This document shows positions 11,201 through 23,200 of a stretch of 64,000 bases of DNA, in pieces; within the stretch, counting starts at the first letter, position 1, and every line of letters begins with the position of its first letter. This DNA comes from Synchiropus splendidus. Lineage: Eukaryota > Chordata > Actinopteri > Syngnathiformes > Callionymidae. Under the pieces are notes generated by a model. That model worked only from the letters and a program-made list of their open reading frames with translations. It did not search any database and was not told where the DNA came from. The DNA lies in assembly GCF_027744825.2 (NCBI RefSeq), contig NC_071350.1:2790001-2854000 (forward strand), written 5' to 3'. The position numbers and the translations under genes are program-made.

Positions 11201-14200
11201 CACTATATATTGTGCTTTTGTCAAACCAATGCAAAAAACAGTATTTTGTTGTTTAAATATATGTGTGCGTCCATCATTTGAGTCAGTAATATACCAAATT
11301 CATTCAAATTGAGAAATGTGAATTGAACAGTGATCAATTGAGAATAATTAATCACAAATTAGATTATTTTTTTAACCAAATCCCACCCCTAATGATAGTA
11401 TTTGCAACTACTTCACCCAGGTATGCAGAATATCCTTCAAACAGTTATTGTTAGCAGCATTTTAGCAATACATTATTACATTTCATTATTTTCAAAATGT
11501 CCCCATTATGAGATGAATACAGCATTCAAATCCAATGCAATTCCACGTTAGATATTCAAAGTGTAATTAGCTCAAACGGACAGAAGATGGCAGTAGCGCC
11601 ACATGGTTCATTAAAACCTTAACCCAGACACTCAAGAGCGCTATGAAGAAGAGGCAGCTGGACAGGGATGAGAATAAAAAAAAAAACTTCAACGCAGGTA
11701 AATCTACATTTTGTCTCCATATTCATGTGAAAGATGATTTTTTTTCAGTGATGTGACTGCATGTCATATCTAGACATTAAAATGTCCCTTTTCTGCCTGT
11801 TTCAAATGGAGCTGGTCACCTGGCCAGATGTTCTTTCTGACATGTTTCACATCAATCTGGGAACTATACAATGTTTGTAAATCCAAACAAACTCACAGAA
11901 CACCATCATTTCATCTACGCTAGCCCACTTCCAACCAGCCCATTCATTGAAATATCGTCGTCCTTTTTGGGGAAAACCGAGTCCTAAAACAATACAAATA
12001 AAAACAAAGTACGAAGTGGCACATCCTTTTTTTCCTCCTTATGAGCTAGCGGAACCTGTCAATCTTTTTCAACACTGAGGTGATGAGTTGTGTACCTGTG
12101 TGGAGGGAGAGTTGTTATCTCTCAGGAGGGGGTGAGGCGACACACTGTGCCCTCCACAGGGTGACTGTTTGGGGAGGCCCGAGTGCTGCCTGATGACGCC
12201 CGACTGGCTCTGCGGCCTTCCCGGTCCCTGCTGCTGGGGCTGCTGGGAGCCCCCAAACTCGTTGTGTATGGGCTGTTGTAACAACATCTACCACACAAGA
12301 AAGAATATCACATGTCACACTTTATATGTTCAAACCTCAACTGTCATTGGAAGCTAACAAGATGAATCAAAGTTCAACATGCCGATATGTTTTCGGCTTT
12401 TTTTCTCAGAAACAGAAGACATCAAACGAAACTGTGCCTGAAGTGCAGACAGTGTGTGTAGTTGTGCATCTCACAACCGGGTCTACTATTTGCTGACCTC
12501 AAGTTTTCTACTCACAAACGCACTGAGTTTAAAACTTCCCATGTCCCACAATAAAAACACATGCCTTGACCTCATTCACAAATGTGTCAGATATCGCTAA
12601 GTAAAGTTTGTTCGCTTATAGAAGTGTTGACTAAGCAACTTGTATGTGATCTGGGAAGTCTAACAAGTTCCATAAAAGGAAATGATCAAAAAAACCTTTC
12701 TCAAACATTACAACTTCCTCGAGGTCTCAGATATTTGTCATGTCATTAATCTCAGATGAGTAGAAAAGCCGCCTTTTGTGCTTGTTAATGTGAATGTTGA
12801 CCCGCCACAGCAGCCCCCACCTACTCAGCCAAGGAGTGTCACTCACGCAAGGCAGCCTGTGATTGGCTGGCGAACAATAACAGTGGATTATTATTGACAC
12901 AACAGGAGAGTGTGTAATGTGGGTCATGAGCCTGCCAGGCGTTGTTATGGTTACACTTCGTATCTAAACAACAACCAGTGGCGTCTGGGTGGCGCTGTAG
13001 GGCCGGAGAGAGGCCAGTGCAGCGAGCAACTGCTGCACTTTACCTGGATATTAGCGAGCTGAAGCTTCTCCTTGATGTCGTGCAGCTCCTGCTGCTGCGT
13101 CTTGATGTCAGCCTGCAGGATGCGCGTCCTCTCCTCCAGCTGCTCTTTCAGCTGGTTCATGACCCCGAGTTGCCGCTGTGGCAGCTGGTACACAGACGAC
13201 TGCGGCGGCTGCTGTGGCTGCTGTGGCTGCTGCTGCTGCTGGACACAGGTAGAGATGAACCAGATGAACCTGAGGTTGTTTTACTTCAGTGTGAGAGGAT
13301 CATTCAGCTGGTCGCCAGATAAACTTATTTCCGAGCACATTTGCTATAATTACCATGATGGTAGTAATTAGGTAGAAAATACATAAATGGTTGAAAATTT
13401 TGTAAACCTGCAAACACCAACTCAGAGCAAGTTAATCACCTCTGCCTTACTTGTATGTCCGGTTCCAAAATATAAAACATACAATAGCAGCTTGCAACTT
13501 GTAATTAACATCATGAATTTTAACAATTTCTGCATCCCTTATTTAAAAAACAAACAAACAAACATGTCGGGAATGTCCGACAGTGCGAGCAGCCTTGATA
13601 CGTAAGTCTGTCCAGACTCAAAAGTAGATGAAGCACACAAGTTGATAAAACAAAGCAGCAAGTGCCTACGTGATTATCTGCATGCACATGAAATTAGGCA
13701 GTTTATTTTTAACATCATGTTCTGCAGCAGTGGAAGGAGACCAACAGAAAACAGGAAGAAGCACATTTCAACGGAAAATAAAACATAATGTTAGTTCAGT
13801 CAACATCAAATATAGAGCTCATTTCAGATGAAATTGTTTCATGCAAAACACTTGCCGCTAGTAGCTGGGACAAACTGGAAACTGGACCGGCATAAATGTG
13901 TAATGACAAACACCTTCAAAACGACTTCGAAGAACTTTTTATGTATGTATGCAAATGTGTCAAACAAAACAGCGTATCACAAACCGTGAAGTAAAATATT
14001 GGCCTTGAATTTCTGGGTTACACTAATATGTTCTTTAGGCCGCAAACACATACACACACGAGGGCACAGCGGACAACTGCGAGATAAGACTGACAAAGGA
14101 CTGAAAGGAAGAGAGCGGGTGGGACAGGAAGTGTCAACACTGACCATGGCGGAGTGCTTGCTGCAGGTAGGAGACAGGGGGACACTCAGCTGGGGAACCA

Positions 14201-17200
14201 GGTCAAAGGAATTTTGTCGTTGGGTCAAACTCTACAAAACGAAACGACACAGGTTTTACAATGCATCACCAATTTGAATCAACCAAACTTGTCATCCAAC
14301 CTTTGAACTGCCTGGCTGGAGTCTGCTGCTCGTCCTCTCTGTCCCCACAGGTGCCGACTGCCACGACGGCGTGCAGGCATCCGTGTACGAGTTGGCTGCT
14401 GCACAGGAGTACAAGCTGACGTCACTGCCACAGCATGTGTTTTTGTCATACAAATATTGGCAATCTTACTACCCGAAGCGAGTGTGTTTGGGTGAGAGGA
14501 TGACTCACATGCGGAGTCAGACAGCGCAGTGTGCGAGGACTTCCTGGAGCTGTGGGACGACACTGAGTGTGCGCCGCTGGTTCGGTCCTGTGGTGGGTCT
14601 AGACGTCCGCAGATGTCCAAATACAGCTCCTGAGCCTGTGAGGACAGACACTGTAACGTCACCGCCTATGTTCTGCATGCATGGCTAAACTAGACCAGTA
14701 CCTTCACAGAAGACGGAGCGATCTCTGGGGGAGACAGCTCTTCCAGCCCAAAAGCCCTCCTCCTCTCAGCTCGCACTTCGGCATAACTGCACAAGAGGGG
14801 TGCACTCATCCAAAACTATTCCTCAACGTTTCATACGGGTCCAACAAACGTACCTGACAACCGTGTGAGTGCAAACGATGAACTCCGGTTTGGAATTCCA
14901 CTGGTGGTAGGTGATGTAGTAGTGAGTGCGCAGCCAAATCCACTGCTGCCCTTTGGTCAGGAAGCGGTAGTAGCAGGATTTACCCTTCCCACATTGCATC
15001 ACTGAGGATAACCAAAAACACAGTCTCATCACTCGACTCTAGAACCTTAAATCTAAAGCTTATCTCTGTGAAAATGAAAAGATGAACACATGAACACTAT
15101 CTTGTTACACTTGCTGAACACGATCATGTCAAGCAGACATGAAGAAAGGAAGGTCATGTGTTCTTTCAGAAAATGTGATGGCCAATGATAACAAGAGTTA
15201 TCTCTTGAGAAAAAAAACGCTCGACTTACGTTGCTTGTGGCATTGAGCGATGAGCTCCAGGTCGTCCACATGATAGTAATCATAGCCAGACGTTCCTAAA
15301 ACCTCGAAGGGCAGATACCCTATGATGGGTGACGCTCTGAGGGGGCAAACGGATGATTACTCAAACTCTGCCATGATAGCTGCATGAGCCACCCCGTGGA
15401 CCTTGACTTGTTTACCTGTGATCCAGAAACAGGAACTTCCACTCTAGGCTGTGCCTGGATGTGAACTCATCACAAGGGTCATCCACGATGCACAAATCCT
15501 GTGCACAGAACATCCAAATTTCACAGGGATGTACAAGACTCTCAGTGGAAGAATTTGGAAGGAGTTGCAGACACAACAAAGCCACAACAGAAAATTTTTT
15601 AACATGGAGTTGCAAAAAAGCCACTGACACAAAATGGACCCTTTAAACCAGACTTTGTTTGGGCTTCCTGCCCTCCCTGACTAGCCAAAAAAATCAACTT
15701 GATTCTGATTTTTTTGTCCCTCTGCCAGGTGTTATTTGCTTTATTTGTCTTGCCAGCTACCTCTCAGATACACTGGTGATCTTAGTAGCTTCTTTTATTA
15801 ACGAGAACAGGTTAAGCCATGACTCCCACACAAGGATGTGAATGTTGACAGAGGCATTTGCTCGATTGTTGGGAGCTGCTGACAAATAAAGTACAGTTCA
15901 GTTGTATTTTGTTGGCATGTGACTGAACAAGAAATCTTGTTTATCACTTTTCCTTTACGAATAGAAAATGAGAATCCCCTTTTGGCAGTTGGTCACTGCT
16001 CTTCTCGTGACATGAATCAACGCTTCATGGCTAAGTCTTGATTTCCACTTTACAGCTTGGCAATAACATGAGACAACATATACAGTATCGTGACCCATCT
16101 CTGGCAGACAAATGAAGGGAAACTGGTGTGTGACGCTTCGTTTTTCACCGTGAATGTGAAAAACTAAGACAAAGCAAGCTGCTATTTGGACTTCTTCGTG
16201 TTGAAAAGACCTTTGGGAAGAGTTAACTTAATGTCTATGTCTTTGAATGTCTATATTAGCTTGAAGAAAAACTTAAATGTTCCAGCGCTTGCATTACGAA
16301 CAATGTAATCGTGAGGCTCACGCTGAATACAAGGATCATCCTCTCTACTTACACCTGTGCTCTTCATGTCTTGCCTTCATGCCTTCATCACATCCATCAA
16401 CCTCAATGGTCTTCTTCTTCTACACAAGACTACCATCTCAAACATTGTTCATCTGACTCTTCTCCTCTTGTGTCTAAACCATGTGATCCTGCCGCTCCCG
16501 CTTACTCTCTCTACAGATCACTATAATGTCAGAAAACATGGATACCCTCCCCACTGAATCCCTCCATCACTCCGAGAGCACACCTGACTTCCACATAAAG
16601 TACCACACTTCCTCAGGATCCACAAATCCACTGCCTTAGTCCATGAAAACAGACTTTCAGTTCTCAACTGTACATGAAGTCAGCAAAATGCTGCATGTTA
16701 CCAGCTAACACAGTATGTCCTACCTTTAGAAACTGCGGAGTGACTAATCGCACAGTGGCGATGAGGCAGACCTGCTCCTCCAGCGACGACTGCAGGCTTC
16801 TTGGTAATGTCAGTTCCATGCCATTACAAGAAGAAGTAGGCACTGAGGGACACAACAGAAACACATGCTTACAGGATCAAATGGTGTGATGTGAATGATA
16901 ATATTTATTATAAATGAATTACAAAACAAATGTAAAAATGCAACACCACAAAACCTGTTCAGCGAGATCTCAATAAATAAATTGTAATAATAAGTAGAAA
17001 AGCTACTGAGAGAATGCAGTTTTTTTCAGCTTTTAAAATATAAATATCATTGATAGCCATGACAACAGGTGGTAGTAGATTTTGGAAAATCCCCCAAAAT
17101 CTTATCATCTCTTCCCAGCCCCAATGGCAACATTTCCTACATTTTGTCAAAATTTGTCATTAAGTTATTTTGCAAGTTATTTGACCTCCACATTAGGGTC

Positions 17201-20200
17201 ACTCCACCACCAGATTTTTTTAGTCTCCCTCAACACAGCTATGAGGCTTTTCAATGAAAGGACATTGTAATGTCGATATTTTAAATCAAGGATTTCAGCT
17301 TTTGTATTTTTCACAATGCACTAAAAAAGATAAGTTATAGTTATAAATATCTCTTTCCCAGTGCTTTTCTGCCAGTTCGGTATGAGTCTGGAATGTGGCA
17401 ACAACTTCCTCTTGTGCATGTCCTTCCAATCATGACACACTGCTTTCCTCATACTTCTTTTTACATGCAGTATTCTACTGCCAGTGTAAAGGTATCTCCA
17501 AAAAAGGGCTCGTCCTCTGGTAGCTGCTGGTTAGTTTGGACATCCATGGTCGTGTTTCATGAATAAGAAACCGTTTTGCACGATAAATAACTAATAATCT
17601 TCTTGAGGAAGTTCAAGCAAGTCTACCTTAAATCCTTAAACCCAAAACTGGCAGCTCGTCCAACTAGGACACGGAAAAAAACTGGGTTTAGCTGCTGAAG
17701 CAATATCCTTAGTTACATCAAGGTGTTTTACTGTGTAATCAAAACCTTCTCACCATTGTTATGAAACTTGAAGTCTCCCACAAACTTGACATACTCATAC
17801 ACGGGAGGCTCTTTCGGGTCGATGTTTCCTCGGGCCAGGTGACAACAAAACTCAATATGTGCCTCGTCTGAAGACAAAGGAGGACAGTTAGCAATTAAAA
17901 TCGTGAAATTTAATTTTCAAAATAATACATGTTTGATGGACTTGGACAGTTTTGACAAAACTATGTATAAAGCAATGTCAGTTTCACCTGTGGAACTGAA
18001 GCCAAAGCATACTTGCTAACACACTCGCACACAGCACTGATCAATAAGCATAACAACTGAAGGGTGAAAGATTGCTGCTGTTAACATGTAAAATGATTTA
18101 ATTTAATTATTCATGTAACACTCGTAACATGTTAAGGTGAAAAACTGTTGAAAATAATTGTCATATTAATTTCTGGAAGAGAGAGAAGCACTCACAGCAC
18201 ATTTTTAAAGCATCTCTAGAGCCATAAAATTAAACTAAACCAGGAGACTTGTGAATAAGTGCAGTAGTCCAGGGGTTAAACATTGCAGAAGAACAGCAAT
18301 TTAGATTCAAATCTTCCTTTTTATTACAGCCACATAATGACTGCTAAACATATAATATAATACAAAAGTTCACACTTCAGCTCTCTTTTAAAATGTGTCT
18401 GTGCTTTTTTGTATTTTCACATCTCACTTATCACTTCAATGCGAAGACCTTTGTGACCTGTGTTCCTGAGAGGCACTACATAAATAAAGATAACTCGCTC
18501 GCACTGAGAACGGCGCCTTGTCTCTTTTAGAACTCGCAGCCTGTTTCTTTGGTGTCAAAGTTTCGATGGGTTGGCCAAGGTTGTGGAGTTTGAGAAATCA
18601 ATGCAAAACTCTTGCCAACATGCCAGTGGAGTTGAAAACCACAGTTTGCTGGTGTGATGTCATTCTTTGAAATATTAGATAGCTGGATGAAAAAACGAAT
18701 ATGAATAGCACAAGAAACTTTGAATGAAAGCACCAATATTTTACATTTTTTAAAGCCCTGAGCTAGATAAACGTTGGCAGATGTAGACCCAGAAAACATA
18801 TGAAGGTTGCTGGAGTGGCAGGCATTTGGAGTGACTTATGCAATGAATGCTGTCCTTATTAAGTCTGAATTATTATTCTTCTCATTGGATTTCCTCAAAT
18901 ATTAGCTTTGACTGTGGTTGTCGAAATTATCAATGCTCAAATGCAGTAGCCGGATACAATGCTAATTGGTATCAAGGTATCAATACTAAGTTTATTTTGG
19001 GTAAAAAAAAAAATTGGCAATAAGTGAATTGATTTTTAATGTACTTAGCTATTTTTTTCCATCAATCCAATTCCAATTATGTGAATATTTTATTTAATTG
19101 ACAGTGGTTCTGTTTTCCATGTTACTAAAAATGTTTTGACTTGATTTTTTGAATCTCTGCGGCATCAAAACTTATCTTCCTCATATCAATATCTGGTTTG
19201 CAATTATAGTATCCAACCACAGGGTTTCCATCACATTTTAACAGTTGTGACCCCTTTAAAGATGAAATCTCACGTTATCAAACACATGAATATGAAAATG
19301 AAGTGGACTCATCAAAACAAATGTATAGCACATAACACATCATGGAGGTGAGGAGAAGGACCGTGTGAGGATGGCTTGGATTGGAGACAGATTTACTTCC
19401 AATGATTAAAAACTGGCATTTTACCTGTCACCAATTCAATAAATTACAAAATCTCATCACTTTCTTTTAACGCGGCGGAGAGGGGTGCGCCAGCGGAAAC
19501 CCTGAACCATGTATTCAAGAATGAAAATACATTTGATCAGGTTTTGATTTTAGTAAGAATTTCATGAGGATTTTTTTTTACTTAAAAGTTAAAAGTGCAC
19601 TTAAAAGTGCAGCTTTTTATTTCATAGTAATTCATCCAAAGGCACAATTCCCTATGTACATTGGTTAGTGAGCAATGGCCTTTGGAATGTGCTGTTCCCT
19701 AGACAGACTCAGAAAAGGGACAGAGTAGATGGAAAAGAAGTAGAATGGAAATAGCTCATAAAACTAGAACATCAAATATCCTCATATGTGTGAGAAAAAT
19801 GCAGCAGATTAACACTGAAAATGTTGACATGTTTCCACTTATCAGGCAAATCCAGATTACCATCACTCTCAGAGTAATACAGGTTGACAGGTTGACTGTT
19901 ACATGTATTTGGTCAGGTGATTTGAAGGGTAGGGAGGAGTCTGAGAGGCCTGGCCTGATCTTGAACCAGAGAGTGCTTAACCTGTGTGCCATATTGTCTG
20001 TGTGGACTCAGTCTGACTGAGGGATCAAGACAGGGTAGTGACATAACAAAAATGTATTGGCCACAGGATTTCTCATATCCTGATAACCGTCAACAAAATG
20101 ATAATAGCTGGAGTTCCCTTCTGGGACAAATCAGATTGCGCTGCCTGAGTCACATGACTTTGTGATTTAAGCCACCAGCAGACCAATAATAACAAGCGTG

Positions 20201-23200
20201 CTTCTCACAGAGGCCAATAGCAATGCAGGATTAAGGTCAGCATTCAGCCCCAGATACCACATTCCTCTGGATTACTGCGAGCATAACACATTTAAAGTCT
20301 TAAGTATGATACTGGGTTAACTGCTATTATTAGCCAGCGGTCTAATCATTGACCAACAAATCAGCAATCCAATAACCTCTCCGGTTCAGACTCTTTAGTC
20401 TCCTGGGCTGTAAAAATGCAATTGTGCTAAAAATATAGGCAAAAGCATGTTCCAGGACACAAATAAGAGTCAGACAAACACAGACATCGGACTGCTTAAC
20501 AGGCTGTTGGAGCAGGGAGAAGGAGGTGGGAGACAGACAGGATGAGACTTACTGTCGAGGAAGTCAGCAGCGATAGGGTCAGTCATCAGCATGTGGGATG
20601 ATAGCAGCTTATACACCTCGTCGTGTTCACGCTCCGGGAGGAAATTCAAGATATTTTGGTCAACCATATCTGACTGGTGTCAAAAAGGGCATGAGAAACT
20701 GTCATTAATAAATGAGTCAAGAAACTGCTTCATAGGAAACACAAAATAATGACAGTGGAATGGGCACTTCTGCAGAAGCTGTTTCAGGACGTAAACCTAC
20801 CGGTAAATGGCCAATGAGTGAAGACACGCTGTCAGATACATAAATGATGTTTCCATCTGTAGTTAATGCCACCAAGAAGCCATCGAGTGCCTGACAACGG
20901 AAGAAATATCAGTGAGTGATTTGCACCTTTCAAGAACAGACAAAGAAAAGCTTTGAATATATAATTTCTAATTCTTAGCAAGGATTATTTTTTCATGTGT
21001 CTTTTGAAAGATTTGGACCAGTAAGTGCAGCCCTGGGACCACATGCGGCCCTTCGACTGCAACGATGCGTTTCTCTTTTTGTGTATTTCTGGTATCTTAG
21101 AATACATTAGAATTAAAACAATATTTTGAAATATATGATATGTTTAAATGGAATGTATTTTAAATGAAACAGGACAAAAGCAATCAAAAAAATAAAATAA
21201 AAATACACACAACACAGCCCCGCACAACAGTCACAGTACATAATGTGGCTGCAGAGAAAATGTAATTGCCCGCATTGATTTAGATCACATCCATTTAACC
21301 ATATTACAAATACTCAATATGGCAGTTCATCAACATCAGAAATGTATTGGTAAATAAAAAAAATATTTAGTTTAGTTATTACTTCTGATTGAATATATAT
21401 AATATCTTTTTATGTATAGCACCAAACTAGAAACATTGCGGGTAAAAGAACCATGTGATTCTCTTGGTCACCATGAACAGAATTCAGTGGAAACGGTACA
21501 GGACATAGCTGGGTTACTCTATAGTTCATCATTGTGAAGCAAGATGAAACACAGTAGACAATATTTCACGTTGCACACCACTGAAGACTGAAGCAGTCTG
21601 AAAAAGCCCAGCTGGCCTCTAACACTCGTTTCTGGGATCAGTTGTGTACTTCCTCAAAAGATTCCTCATGTTTAATTCCTGTCATACAGCAAGAAGGAAT
21701 GGAAGATATAACCACATAAGGAGTCCTACAACTGCTGTACAGCATGTTCCAACCCATCGGTTTCCACAGTTCTCTATTACCTCGCATGAGTAGTCACACA
21801 CACCTCTTTTTTATTAGCTAAACGCTGCCACTGGTTCCAACAATTAAGCATGAATTCTTTTTTTTTTTTTTTGAGATGATAAAACCAGCTTTCCTAAGCC
21901 CTAAGTTAAATGAGGAGTGGAGTAGCCATGCAGACAACCATCCACAGCTCTTCAAGTGACACCGGAGCAGAGGGCGTAGACGGCCTCATTTGAATTTGAA
22001 TTCTCCCTGCTACACAGAGAAAATTTGAGTTTCATCCATGGATGTTAAGGGAGTCATCTGTCACACTAGTGCTGCCTCTCTACAGCGGAAGCAACACATC
22101 TTTGAGCTTCCGACAGAACTTTAACAATGTGGCACAAGGTATCAAAGAAAATTTTATATTGAGCACACAACCCTCTGACAGCACCAACAAAATGGAAACT
22201 TGTCCGATCTTTAAAGGTCAGAGCTCACTGAGGCAGATTGAATAAAGGTTTGCTCATTCTAGAACAAGTGCAAATCACTTGCAAGTGCTAAAGATAGGAT
22301 GCAGTGTTTATCATCTTTCAATGCAATGTTAGAGTTCAAGGCCTGACAGCAATATTGCGTACAGTGTCACACACATATACTGCATGGTGAGTCATTGCCT
22401 CAATGAAAAAAGAAGTTTTACTCAGGAGGACATGACCATAACACCAAAATGCACTTTTTGTTTCAAAATGTCAAGCTCACATGACTGTAATATATATTGT
22501 AAATATTTGCGCCTTACCTCGAGCATGAGCTGGGTGAACTCCTCATTGCTGAGGAACGAAGGCTTCCAGTCTTGTCTTACGTCACAAGTTTCATTCTTCG
22601 CTGTTATGTCTGAAAAGCACGGTAAACAGAAAAGAATAAATTAAATATCTTGACTGAGTTAAGGGTATCACCTGGCTTTATGGTCTTTAGATGAAAATAT
22701 ATTTGTATAAAGTATCTTGACAAAGATGAGTATAAGTTAAGTTTAAGTTAAACCCAGTCAACGTTCAGAGCAACTCATGTCTGCTTCGTACCATAGGCGG
22801 GTCACAGAGATTCCCTTGATGAGTAAGTCAGAGTTACTGGAATATTTTGAAGGAAAAACCACTTGCCCACTGAGTCACAATTTTCTGACTCACTATGATG
22901 CATTAATCAAAAACTCCATGAGTCTGCACTAGCTAATTATTTTGCAAAAGTAGACACTTTAATGTGGAAAAAAACCAATTCAAAAGGAAAAGCACAAGGA
23001 TTTATCTGTACCTTTTTGCTTCTGCAAGAAGTCAATGGTTCTTTGCAGAATGGTGGATTTGTCCATCTTGCGTGGATAACCCTGACCCTGCAGCATAGTG
23101 CAAAGCTCCTTGATGAGCACGTTGAATTGGTCTCTTCTTTTCTTCTCCGACTTGTTACGAGAAGCCCTTGGCAGAGCAAATGATTGACATTAGTGCAGTC

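Noticed and set aside
14279..14662. 127-codon minus frame across 14279-14662
   Set aside because: It reads npas2 exon 13 correctly but then runs through the intron and into exon 14 in another frame.
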